In this document: piece after piece, positions 33,987 through 44,260 of the stretch | How positions within the stretch are numbered: the first letter of the stretch is position 1 | How the letters are laid out: each line of letters opens with the position of its first letter | NCBI RefSeq assembly: GCF_003711515.1 | Contig: NW_021167097.1 | Span: 204,898-268,897 of the forward strand | DNA: 64,000 nucleotides | Direction: 5' to 3' | Origin: Sodiomyces alkalinus F11 | Taxonomy: Eukaryota; Ascomycota; Sordariomycetes; Glomerellales; Plectosphaerellaceae | The notes under the pieces: generated by a model | What the model saw: the letters and a program-made list of their open reading frames with translations, nothing else | The model's database searches: none | Told to the model about the DNA's origin: nothing | Position numbers and translations under genes: made by a program

Positions 33987-36191
33987 TTATACATCGACTT
34001 GGTTACCCCTATCGGGATGCTCATTCTCGTAGTAATCTTTCCACTCAGCACAGCGCTCCTCCATCTCCGTCAGCGCTCCGGCCTCCTCCATGAGGGGTAT
34101 GATCTTCGACGTCTGCTCCAGGAGCTGAATGGAAAACCCAGCGCTAGAGTGCCAGGCAATGTGGCAGTGAAGCAACCAGGCGCCGGGATTATCCACCGGG
34201 AAAGCAATCCACAAATACCCGTAGATCGGGCAGTTGGCGACATCGCGTCGAGGCGGGTTGTCCAGATTCGGAACGACGCTCTCATTGAACCGGCCCTTGC
34301 CCTGTGCCAGGACGTAGACGTCGTGTCCGTGCATATGGATGGGGTGCACCGACCGCGGAATCACGCGAGGCGGGTTTCCTATCGGCATTTCATGATTGTT
34401 CTCAATCACCAAGTACACCCACTCGCCGGTTTCAAAGTCAATGTGCATCGGCTCAGAGTCTGGTGGAAACTGCGCTTCGTCGCCCGAGTTGAGGGTGAGC
34501 CTCTTCACGCTCGGCTCTCTCCAGTCGCTGTACATGGGACCCGAACCCAGCGCCCATTTGCGGATCAGAGAGTTGGGGTCGCTCGCGTTAGGCCAGCCTT
34601 CGAGTCCAATCTTGAGATAGTCGGCGGGTTCCATGTCGTTGACGCGCCTGCCGACCTGCTTCGGCACCACGGGCACAAGCTCATCCGGACCTGGGTCGGA
34701 ACAGCCGTAGTCGAGGTGCGCTGGTGGGCCCGTGATGGGATCACTCTTGTCGCTCGAATCGTACCGCACGATGCCCACGTGCTTCTCCATAAGGTCAGGC
34801 ATGTCGCAGTAGTGCGCGTTGATCCAGAAGTTGGTGCCGTTGGCAAGGTCCGCGTTGGCCTCCACAATGATCTCGTAACGTTGACCTATGCCGATGTTGA
34901 TAACATCCGTCTCAAATGGCTCAATCTGAACGAAATCATTGGAGATGACGGTAAAGTTGTGTCCATCTATCCAGAAAGTCTCCGTGAGCAGCGAGCCGGT
35001 GTTGACGAGTCCGATCTTGTATCTGGTGCCAGGTTCAAAGGTCACATCGAACAGTTCGCCGTCGCCCGAACAGTGAGGGTCGCTTTGGGGATCGCAATCG
35101 AAAACGCCTTTGCCGTTCAGCACCATCGAGTTGGGGATGGGGGCGCGGTCAGTGAAGAATTCGCGCCAGATGAGACTGAAGGCATCATCATGATACCAGT
35201 CAGAGAGAATCCAGGGCCCAAGATCAACGTCCCAGTTTGCGCTGGAGGGCCCATGGATCACGAGTGGTCCTGTGTGTTTAGGGTAAGTAATCTATCTGTA
35301 CAAGGAAGATGATATTTAGGTCTGTGTATTACCGTATGCACCATTGCTGTCTGTCTGCAAATCAGCTTGATGGAACGAACATGGCATGGCTTCGCTGGGG
35401 AAATCTTGAGACTTACACTGCAAACCGAAATGAGAGTGGTACCATGAAGTACCATACTGTCGGGCCTGGAACTCATACACTTGCGAGGTGCCAGGCTAAC
35501 ATCTATTCGTTAGAATCACCAAAACAGCTTGCTTGACAAGTTGATGTTATGTAAGGAGCATGACACACCTTGGATGGACATTGCGTGACACCAGGTACAC
35601 CATCTTCCCAGACAGTATTCTGCTGTCGAATACCATGCCAATGAACAGCCGTGCCATTGTAATTGGTCAAATTGTTGTGAATGATGATACCTAGTTTTCG
35701 TCGGTCAGACTCGATGTTCTCAATTCCACAAGTTGAGGGCAAGAGACACGCTTACGGAGCGTATCACCCCAATCGGCCTCGATAAGGGGTCCGGGATATG
35801 TCCCTATAGAAAGTCAGAATCCTACAGGTCTCGTCCACGGCTACTTGTTGTAAGGGATTCTTGCCATTGAAAACTGTCGCATTTTTCCAATATCCATCGG
35901 GGTTGATCAGTTCGTTGCTAATGGTGAGTTCGTACTGCGATGATGAGTATACTATGCTTTCTTCAAAGACGACCCGTCCTGTGATGAGTGCCTACTCACT
36001 TCTCGCAATCTTCCCTCTGGTATTACGAAATCAGGGTCCGAATGGATGTCGATTCCCTTCTTCCAGCAGTCTCGCCTCTCCTGGCTGTGAACGCAACAAG
36101 TCGCATCAACCAGAGTCTGGTGGCCCAAGGCCAAGAACAGAGCCAAAGATTTCGTGATAGTCATTGGATTGTACGTCCACAAGATATTCAT
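33987..36191 (-). CDS. Secreted multicopper oxidase (laccase / dihydrogeodin-oxidase-like)
   Basis: Seven minus-strand exons: 36191-36000, 35934-35865, 35803-35756, 35690-35569, 35495-35417, 35350-35333 and 35269-33987. Phases close to give 603 aa with a signal peptide (TKSLALFLALGHQTLVDA). All four copper-binding blocks are present: GTAVHWHGIRQ, SWYHSHFGLQYSNG, HPIHMHGHDVYVLAQG and HCHIAWHSSAGFS, the second finished by the 18-nt exon 6. The second intron (35864-35804) begins with GC, not GT, and is needed to restore VFNG|TYPGPLIEADWGD. Enzymes of this family oxidise phenols. In geodin and trypacidin clusters a member couples dihydrogeodin or sulochrin to a spiro-grisan, which suits its place beside an emodin-type cluster. 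A general laccase role is the alternative. Confidence 0.9.
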
Positions 36192-37474
36192 GCCAAGCGA
36201 GCCCTCTATAGGTATGAACCTGCTTCCTTTTTGGAATACATATAAACATTTCTGCTTCCTATCTCACACACACCCCGGCATATGACGGGTAGGGAGATGG
36301 TGACTAACCAGGTTTATTTTCACCGAAGTCGGCTTTGCGCGGCTGGGCTGCGTCGTCGTCGGGGATCGGGCCCCGGGCCCCACGCCGAGCTTGGCTGCAT
36401 GTCCAACTCACCGAGGGCCGATCTCCGCGTGAGACACCGCCTTCCGCCTTTAGAGACGCGGAGGTGATTCTGACCAAGGATGGTCTTTGTTGATCTTGCG
36501 GCAATGTATCGCCATCCTGGCATGATAGAGTTCAGAACCACCACGTTCAACTATCGTGGGGCGTGTCCTACGAAACACAATCTTTGATGGCGTGTTTTTT
36601 TTTCTTCTTCCGGCTTGGACCGAAGGGTGTCGGTCAAGTTGCTTAATTCCGGTCTCCTCCTGTTACCTCGCCTTTATCCGCGGCCTTCTTCCATATATCG
36701 CGTCTCCGAGATACCGTTATGCACTTTGAATTTCGCCTCGCGGCTTGCCGTCGCTTGCGGAATGGTTTCTTTACAGGTTGATCAACCAGCACCAAATATC
36801 AGACTTTTTCTAAAATAAGATCAGACGTACAGTACTGGTGGAGTAAGAGGCACCTACCGACATCCGAAGACTGTTGGTGGTGTTAAGGACTAAATCCGCT
36901 ACGGCTCATTGATTTGTAAGCTCACGTACCATGGTGGCCAACAGGATCATCATGCAGGCCGCATATTCGGACCCCGAATAGCGAATAATAACACCCTGAG
37001 ACTATACACTAGAACTGTAGAAGCATGACGAGAATCGTGCAAACATGCAGGGGCAATGTACAGTGGGGGTCAGAAGTTATTGTACCTATTTATAACATCG
37101 AAAAGTAGAATAGGGCTAAATTTTAGGTATATAGTACATAGGTGTTCGTAGATGGGTACATTATGCCAGGAACTGTACGTAGCCCCTTATCCCCCCACCA
37201 AAAGAAGGACTGCTGAGACGCCCACATGTACCTATATTCAGGAGGGGCAATGTAATTACATTAACAATAGAAAAGAGGATTTCAAATAGAAAAGAGGCCA
37301 TAATAGAAAAGGGGAGGGTAGGAGAGCCAACATGTTTTAAATAGCAGGTAGACAAGATTTATTCAAAGATTGAAGATCCTCCTTTCTGCATCTCCTCCTT
37401 GATCGCATCACGCATCTCCTCGTTCAATTCTCCTAACTTAGACCGAACTTCCTGCACAAATACATTATACCAGC
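36192..37474. other. Intergenic between multicopper oxidase and GST genes
   Basis: About 1.3 kb with divergent promoters. A 12-bp direct repeat aggggcaatgta occurs at 37049-37060 and 37243-37254, flanking an insertion-like 182-bp segment that starts CAGTGGGGGTCAGAAG. Three aatagaaaag-type repeats lie at about 37263-37315. No gene supported. Confidence 0.45.
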
Positions 37475-38134
37475 ATGTCCAGCCTCAAGCCAATCAAAGT
37501 CTGGGGTAAGGGCGGCCCCAACCCCCCCAAGGTCGCCATCGTCATGGAGGAGCTTGGCTTGCCTTACGAGGTGGTTCCTGTTCCCTTCACCGATGTCAAG
37601 AAGCCCGAGTACTTGGCAATCAACCCCAATGGACGCTTGCCGGCCATCCATGACCCCAATACCGACATGACATTGTGGGAGTCTGGCGCCATTATTGAGT
37701 ACCTGGCCGAGAAGTATGACACCGACCACCGGATCAGCTTCCCCCGCGGCACGGCCGAGGCCTACGAGTCTATGCAATACCAATATTTCCAAGCCAGTGG
37801 CCAGGGGCCTTACTTTGGCCAGGCCACCTGGTTCAAGAAGTTCCACCCTGAACAGGTCCCCAGCGCCCTGGAGCGCTACATCAAGGAGATGCATCGTGTC
37901 ACGGGTGTGTTGGAGAACATCCTTGCTTCGAAGAAGGCTTCCGCTGGCCAGGATCGAACGTGGCTCGTGGGAGGAAAGTATTCGCTCGCCGATCTCTCTT
38001 TCATTTCCTGGATCAATGTCGTCACCGTCATTTTTGACAAGAGCGACTACAATCTGGAGGATTATTTGAACGTCAAGGATTGGGTAGACCGCATGCTGGA
38101 GCGGCCGGCAGTCAAGACTGCACTGGGCAAGTAG
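37475..38134 (+). CDS. Glutathione S-transferase-like protein of an anthraquinone-type cluster
   Basis: Intronless, 219 aa. The N-terminal thioredoxin-like domain (1-85) includes KVAIVMEELGLPYEVVPVPF, NPNGRLPAIHDP and the glutathione-contacting ESGAIIEYLAEKYD. The C-terminal helical domain (95-219) contains YSLADLSFISWINVV, the family's helix-capping region. It belongs to the Ure2p/GstA-like fungal group. GST-like proteins recur in monodictyphenone, geodin, trypacidin and agnestin clusters, where roles in dehydration or in handling reactive intermediates have been proposed. It converges with the SnoaL-like gene, 137 bp apart. Confidence 0.9.
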   Translation: MSSLKPIKVWGKGGPNPPKVAIVMEELGLPYEVVPVPFTDVKKPEYLAINPNGRLPAIHDPNTDMTLWESGAIIEYLAEKYDTDHRISFPRGTAEAYESMQYQYFQASGQGPYFGQATWFKKFHPEQVPSALERYIKEMHRVTGVLENILASKKASAGQDRTWLVGGKYSLADLSFISWINVVTVIFDKSDYNLEDYLNVKDWVDRMLERPAVKTALGK

Positions 38135-38271
38135 ACGTTTCAAGTCTAGTCGTACCAAGATGAAAAAGATCGATTCCATTAAAGACAGTCCCATTGAACG
38201 TAACTAAATAGAACTCCCAACTAAAATGGCATGGTCCCTGTCTCCCTTCCACACCCGTAGAAATATCCGGC

Positions 38272-38791
38272 TTAAACCGGCTGTGCCTTGGATGCTTGTT
38301 CACGCATGAAGCCCTGGAACTTGGGAAAGAATTCCTTCATAAAGGCCGAGTCCACCATCTCCTCCAGCTTTACAATTTCCGTCCCGCTTTCATTGAACGT
38401 AAAGAAGACTGCATAGTCGTTTGTCCAATCTCCAAAGGGAGTCTTGCCGGTAGAGAGTGCATACACGGCAGCCTTGTGCTGCGACACATCATGAACCACT
38501 TCATGAATGGTAAGCTGATTAGGATTAGTATCAGTATTAGTAGTTGCTGTTTCAAAATGTTTGCATGGAGGTTTGAACGCTCACCTTGTATTCTGTCACA
38601 ACCTTTTGCAGCATAGGCAGAGTCGCCATAACCTCAGTACTGTTGCGCGCTGCATGTCCCAATGCAAATGGCAGGGTTCTCTGCGTACAGTCCGCAGACC
38701 AAGTCGCCACCATGTCTGCGGCTGAAGACCTTCGCCATCCGTCAATAAACTTGTCGAGCGTGGCTCTTTGGGCTTCTGCTTCCGCTGCCAT
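38272..38791 (-). CDS. SnoaL-like (NTF2-fold) small tailoring or isomerase-type protein
   Basis: Exons 38791-38585 and 38514-38272 with a 70-nt intron (GTGAGC...AATCAG), 149 aa. The pattern is that of fungal SnoaL-like proteins: an initial helix LDKFIDGWRRSS, then CTQRTLPFALGHAARNSTEV, VVTEYKLTIHEVVHD formed across the splice, AAVYALSTGKTPFGDW and TNDYAVFFTFNESG. Such small cone-shaped proteins isomerise, cyclise or dehydrate polyketide and meroterpenoid intermediates in several fungal clusters. The exact reaction cannot be told. Its promoter is shared, 937 bp, with the GMC oxidoreductase gene. Confidence 0.75.
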
Positions 38792-39728
38792 GGTGAGAAT
38801 GGAAAATGGAAAATTTGAAATGCTACGCGGTTGTGACTAATGCGAGTCAGATCAAGTTGGTTGATAAGAAGAAAAAAGTACACATTGAAGAATAAAATGA
38901 GAGTGCTCTTTGCTGGAGAATATGGAGATAACAGCAGCATTTTGAAGCATCCTGGCATTATAGTCGACCCGCGTTGTGCCGGCAGCTTCTGGCATCTTAT
39001 CCCGACGTTATCTACAGCACTACGCAAACGCCCTCGGTATACGATTTATTCTTACACGTTTCCAGCCCTGCGCTCAGGGCATTCCCCGGCGTGCTGCGAA
39101 GCTATCCAAGTGGCCGCGAAGTGTCTAAGGGAAAAAATAAAAGAAGAACAAAAAGAAAACGAGAAAAGAGAAAATGCAAGGTGAGACGAAGACCCCACAT
39201 GCCAAGTATTTCGCTCCCCGTGGCGACATCGGAGAGCGAACAATGACCTAAGCGGTAGGAGTAATTACGTTGTACGTGTAGAGTGCGTCTTAAGCCGGTG
39301 GGGCTATGCCAGTTGAATTAGGTAGGTTGGGGGTGGGGGGGGGGTGGTATGTTTAGCACTAAGACTCATCGGAGCCGAAATCCGGACAAGCCAATGCGAA
39401 TAGTAATCAAGTATTATTATAGCCAGTATCCGACAAACCACGCAATCTCCGAGTTTTTCTAGACTATATCCTAAATTAAAATAATTCGGCATCAGTACTT
39501 GGATGACCCTTGTTTTGATCCCTGGATAATTGACGAGACGGATTAAGGAAAGAAAAACGACTGCTTACTTCGTATTATGGATCGATCGGTGCAGCAATGA
39601 GTAGCCCCCTTAATAAACTGGGAAAGACCACGTAAAAAGTCTTGGGTTTCTTTTACAAGACGGTAACCATTTACTCCTACTATATTCGAGAACAAGCAAA
39701 CTCTTTCGACCGAGATACCAATCCAAAG
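38792..39728. promoter_or_regulatory. Divergent promoter region, SnoaL-like and GMC genes
   Basis: Non-coding interval between two divergent cluster genes. TCGGTATACGA at 39034-39044 fits the palindromic TCG(N5)CGA site recognised by AflR-type Zn2Cys6 regulators. A short G-rich tract lies at 39328-39346. Confidence 0.45.
39034..39044. promoter_or_regulatory. Candidate AflR-type site TCGGTATACGA
   Basis: Palindromic half-sites TCG and CGA with a 5-base spacer, in the divergent SnoaL/GMC promoter. It fits TCG(N5)CGA but not the stricter TCGSWNNSCGR at one spacer base. Confidence 0.35.
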
Positions 39729-41550
39729 ATGGGCTACCATTGCTCCCTTAGAGCCTGGCTGCCAGCTCTCGCTGCTGCCAGCCTGGCTGTTTCGTCCAAT
39801 TCTCAACCCACGACACGAATTGACTATCTCATCATCGGAGGCGGTCCTGCTGGACTTGTCCTTGCAGAAAGACTGTCTCAACGTGCTGCCAAGAATGTTG
39901 TTCTCTTGGAGGCAGGGCCAGACAGCATCGATGACCCAAACGTAAGCAGTGAGTTAGCACCCAGCACCCGAGTCATTCATCCATTCCTTTTATCCTATAT
40001 TCTAACCAGATTTCTGTCATGGTTGTGCTTGGCTCACAGTACCGGCATACTATCCACTCATCCAAGACAAAAAGCCAAATTATGTGACGGAGCCTGACGC
40101 CAATCTCGGCGGCTATGCCCCTGGTATCGCACAAGGTCACACGCTCGGAGGCGGCGCAGCCGTCAATGGAATGGCGTACTGCCGAGGATCTTCATCTCTA
40201 TTTGACGACTGGGCGGAGACCTCTGGAAACGAAGGGCTCGCATGGGATTCCATGTTGGAGGAGTTCAAAGAAGTCAGTCGCTACCGGGACCCGCCACACG
40301 CCGATTACGAGCAGTTTGTCAATGCGTCGGGGTATGGGAATGGGCCGGTCGAAGTGAGTCGATCGAGCGGCTTGACTGGCTTCGAGTTTCCCTTCGCGAG
40401 AGCTATTGAAGCAGAGCTTGGTCTTCAGCAGCAGGACCTGACGGATGGTACGGGAATTGGAATCGACCTAGGCCTTTCCTCTATCTTTGCCAAAAACAGG
40501 ACCAGGTCCCATCCTCGCAATACCTTTGGTATCATTGCCGAGGGCCGGCCAAACTTACAGATTATACACAGTGCTCGGGTCACCAAGGTTCATTTCGAAG
40601 GGACGACGGCCGTCGGTGTTACGTACCAGTTCGGTGGAGAAGCCGTCGAAGTCGAGGCCGCCGAGATCATCGTCAGCGCTGGTGCCATCAACACACCCAG
40701 GCTCCTCATGCTCTCTGGTGTTGGGCCCCGGGAAAAACTGGAAGCTTTGGGTATTTCGGTCGTTTCAGACAACCCAGAAGTAGGAGCGAACCTCCGAGAC
40801 CACCCATTCTCCATCATGCAACTCCAGGTCACACCAGAGGTCCTGACAGTCTGGCAGTGGTTGTCCAATGAGACTCAGGCTGTCATAGCCCATGAGCAAT
40901 ATGCTGCCAATGCGTCGGGTCCTCTCGGATGGAACAATGGATACTCGTTCGCCGCCTTCCGATTGCCAGACTCGGCTTGGCCCGAGGGCGTCGACAACAC
41001 CCATTACCTCTCCCTACCCGAAGATCGGCCGCACGTCCTCATTCAGTTCAGCACCGTGCCATTCATACCGTCCCCCAACAGCACCATCATTGCTTGGGCG
41101 AGCTTGATGCAGCCTGAAGCCGCCGGATCAGTCAGCCTGAGATCGGCTGACTATCGTGACGGCCCTTTGATACACACCAACTTTTACGGCTCCGAGGGCG
41201 ACAAGGCAGCGGCTCTATGGACCTACAAGAAGCTGAGGGAGATTCTGCGACGCCCAGAGGTCAGCCATCTGATCGTGGCGGAAAGGTATCCCGGGCCCGA
41301 CGTAATTTCCGATGAGGCTATCTGGGCCGCCATGGGGCAGCAGACGTACTCTTTCCGGCACGCGGTCGGCACGGCGGCTATTGGAAAAGCCCTCGACTCG
41401 AATTGGAGGGTGAAGGGCCTCAAGGGGATCAGAGTTGTGGACTCGAGCGCGTTCCCTTTCCCGACAACCTGTCACCCACAAGCCGTTGTCTATGCACTGG
41501 CGAGCAGAGCGGCAAAGGACATTCTTCTCGGCGACTCATGCAAGAAGTAG
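39729..41550 (+). CDS. Secreted GMC-family FAD oxidoreductase
   Basis: Exons 39729-39948 and 40040-41550, intron 91 nt (GTGAGT donor after AACGTAAGCA, CACAG acceptor), 576 aa. It starts with a signal-like hydrophobic stretch (LPALAAASLAVSS). The FAD-binding dinucleotide motif is IIGGGPAGLVLAERL, followed by LEAGPDS, the GMC signature GHTLGGGAAVNGMAYCRG and a second motif SAGAINTPRLLMLSGVGP. Catalytic His candidates are in YSFRHAVGTA and TTCHPQAVVYALASRAAKD. Several NxT/NxS glycosylation sites are present. Relatives include patulin synthase-like alcohol oxidases/dehydrogenases and aryl-alcohol oxidases. Core emodin and geodin clusters lack such a gene, so it may oxidise a benzylic alcohol in a later step. 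It ends 133 bp from the AflR-like gene, tail to tail. Confidence 0.9.
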
Positions 41551-41683
41551 TTCTTGTATTGCACTTTATATGTACTAGTTAGCATAAGTAGTGCTTCATA
41601 CCAAGAAATCTCACTCAAAGCCATAACTGCTCGGGGGGTCATCTCTATTGTGATTCATAATCTTAGATTACGAATCTAAAGTG

Positions 41684-43279
41684 CTACAACTGCCGCAATG
41701 TATTTACAAGCCGAGAAGAAATGCTTCTCACCTGCTTCCGAAGATCCTCCTCTAGTTGACATAGAAATGTAGTCGAGAATGGAACACTTCCATCCGTACT
41801 GTCTTGCCTTTCCTTGACAGATGAGCTCTCTGCTCTCGTATCTATATCTTTACCGGGCCCAGTTTTGTTTGTCCTGAGCCGCTGAGACAGGGTATTCACC
41901 AGCCCCTGCACGCGGTGGAGTTTGACAAGTACAGCCTGGACGGCTAACTTAGGGTGGGGATTGTCCTCGTCGACCATCAGACGTCTCCCTTTGGTGGAGG
42001 AGGCTCCGTATAGAGAAGTCTGGGCCAGAGTTTCCGCGTCTTCCGTGGACCGACGAGCCGCATCCTCGTACCTGGCCAACGCTTTAAAGACCACCAGAGA
42101 CATGAGAGCCAGAAGGTATCTGTCCTGCTGGCAGGGCCGGGGGCACTGTAGCATGGAGCGGATTGTTTCGATGGCGTGCTCCCCGTCTGCGAACGAAGCG
42201 TTGGCTGATCCAGTAGCGAGCATCCGGTCATGACTCGACACCGAGCTCCCGGGAGACCAGGCCATGGGAGAAGTCGGAGGCGAAGTACTAGTGGCGGGTT
42301 CTTGGAAAAGTTGGCTCACCAGGCCCAGCGTTTGGGCAACGCAGGAGCACGACGGGTCGTTGATCGCTGGTCTCGAGTCGGTTTTCTGCTGCTTCTGCTC
42401 GTTTTGTCGCTGATTTTTTTCTTGTTGTTGTTGTTGTTGTTGTTGCCCCTCGTGATCTTCCTGCGGCGGTCGTTGGTGGTGATGTGGCCGTGATTGTGTC
42501 TGTGATGGTGGTGGATGGTTTCTTGTGGATGATTGAGTCGATGAGATGGATGGCATTAGTTCCAGGTCTGCTGAACCATGGAGTGTTCGTAAATCACGGC
42601 CAAGATTAAAGACTGCCTTGTCCAGTAGTTGAGTCCAGGGCATAGTAGCATCGGGAACAGGATCTGGAAGACAGCTCTGCCCGAAGAAATACTCGGCGCC
42701 ATTGCTGACATCTGATCCGTCCACCATGGACAAATCCTTAGGTGAAGGGTAGAAATCGTCAAAATTCATAATCAGCTCTCCAGGTGTTTGTAGAGCAGAA
42801 GAGCGAGATGAGGTTGTCGTCATCAGATCCGAGTTAAAATCGTCATAGTTATTGTTGGTGTACTGATCTCGGAGGACATTCACATGAATAGTAGAGCCAG
42901 CTGTTGCCGCCGCCGTTGTTGCTGGCGGTTGGCTTGTCGTCACATCGCTTTGGCTGCTTCTCTTCCACGCAGATGAACATGATTGAGCGGATTGTCCTGG
43001 AGGAGGTGCAGGTGCTGCTGAGGCTGGATTTGTTTCTGTGCTGACTTGAATGCTGCTCTTGCTTGCGTGTTTCCTACCGGCTCTCCGTGTGACAAAATAC
43101 TGGCAAGATTTGCCGCGTTTGGCACAACGAGAACATGTCGGTTTCTCTTTGGTGCACCGGAGCTTGGACGAGGCACAAGCGTGGCAGCTGTCTCTAAGCT
43201 TAACCGTCGGCGTGGTGCTATTTGTAGCATTGGAGGTGGAGGGACCGTCCGGTGTTGGCAGTATAACTGTGGGCAACAT
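41684..43279 (-). CDS. AflR-like Zn2Cys6 transcription factor, cluster regulator
   Basis: Intronless, 531 aa. The zinc binuclear cluster lies at about residues 30-60 (RDSCHACASSKLRCTKEKP, then CSRCAKRGKSCQYF), closely matching the AflR pattern and followed by the basic linker RRAGRKH. A long Ser/Thr/Gln-rich middle includes a pure poly-Gln run (about residue 280). The C-terminal half carries the AflR-domain features: CSCVAQTLGLVSQLFQ, CPRPCQQDRYLLALMSLVVFKALARYEDA and a helical end. AflR-type proteins bind TCG(N5)CGA sites to switch on polyketide clusters. Its divergent partner is an AflS-like gene 981 bp away, the same pairing as aflR/aflS and mdpE/mdpA. Confidence 0.92.
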   Translation of the reverse strand: MLPTVILPTPDGPSTSNATNSTTPTVKLRDSCHACASSKLRCTKEKPTCSRCAKRGKSCQYFVTRRAGRKHASKSSIQVSTETNPASAAPAPPPGQSAQSCSSAWKRSSQSDVTTSQPPATTAAATAGSTIHVNVLRDQYTNNNYDDFNSDLMTTTSSRSSALQTPGELIMNFDDFYPSPKDLSMVDGSDVSNGAEYFFGQSCLPDPVPDATMPWTQLLDKAVFNLGRDLRTLHGSADLELMPSISSTQSSTRNHPPPSQTQSRPHHHQRPPQEDHEGQQQQQQQQEKNQRQNEQKQQKTDSRPAINDPSCSCVAQTLGLVSQLFQEPATSTSPPTSPMAWSPGSSVSSHDRMLATGSANASFADGEHAIETIRSMLQCPRPCQQDRYLLALMSLVVFKALARYEDAARRSTEDAETLAQTSLYGASSTKGRRLMVDEDNPHPKLAVQAVLVKLHRVQGLVNTLSQRLRTNKTGPGKDIDTRAESSSVKERQDSTDGSVPFSTTFLCQLEEDLRKQVRSISSRLVNTLRQL

Positions 43280-44260
43280 GACGAACGACTGGCCACTGGA
43301 GGCGAGGATTCCTTTGGCGCACGTTGGAGCGGGGCAATGGGAAAGTTTCCAGTAAAATGTAATGACCTTTCAAGGTCACTCGAGGCCCAAACGTGATATA
43401 TACTACCTTTAGGTAGTACCGAGATACGAGACTGCCACGCGTGCGGCGTCGACCGTCTTTGGTAGTCTAATTGAAGCTATCTATGCCAGCAGATAAATGT
43501 TTCCTCCCTGCTCTCGGCCGGCCCTCGGCCCCTCGCCACGTAAGGCTGCACGGAAGTTCACTACCGGCCCATCTCGCCTCTGTATACAGTATACCTGCCT
43601 CAAATGAGATACCTGCAGAATATGGCTGCATGGCACCCTGTCCTTGCCTAGGACGCCACCCGTCTCAAATGCCACGGATAGACGAAAAGTAACAAGTTTT
43701 ACCGGGTGGGTGGCAATATAGGGTATAGTATCGCCACAACGAGTAACCGAAGGTGCTAGATTCCCTGAAATTTCCGCCCTGCAGGGGTCAGGGCTGGGCG
43801 AATCAGGACCCTTACTTACGCCCTATCAGGCGTGGACGATGATAAGGAGGGATGGAAGGCCTCCTTAGTAGGAACAAGCATTCGCATTCTGGCGGGGACA
43901 TATGCATGCAATCTTACATGCATAAGAGGGGGAAGCTTGTCTAGCCGCCCTCAATTACTTAAGGGAGTACCTTTTGCAGTGAGCTTTTCTGGACCGCTGA
44001 TGCCTCGCTTAACTCGCCTTCGCGAGTACGGAGTACGTAACGATTTCATGAGGATCTTCAAGACGAATAAGAGCAAGTTATAACTACCTACGAGTGGATA
44101 GCCTAATCGACATGGGATGAAAGCTCGATGCAAAATGTTGATGGTGAACGAGTTCTTTCTCAAATTCTTTCTTTGCATATAAGAAGTCATTGAACGGACA
44201 GCCATTCGGTGGGAACTACTAGCAATCTCAACTAACTAGTAGTAGTAGTCTCTATCTTGC
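43280..44260. promoter_or_regulatory. Divergent aflR-like/aflS-like promoter
   Basis: Shared control region of the two regulators. A near-palindromic tactacctttaggtagta lies at 43401-43418. CCGAGATACGA at 43419-43429 reads TCG(N5)CGG on the other strand, a weak fit to an AflR site. A TGCATGCAATCTTACATGCA near-repeat occurs at about 43902-43921. Confidence 0.4.

Noticed and set aside
33999..35312. 437-codon plus-strand frame opposite the multicopper oxidase
   Set aside because: Antisense shadow; the minus strand carries all copper-binding motifs.
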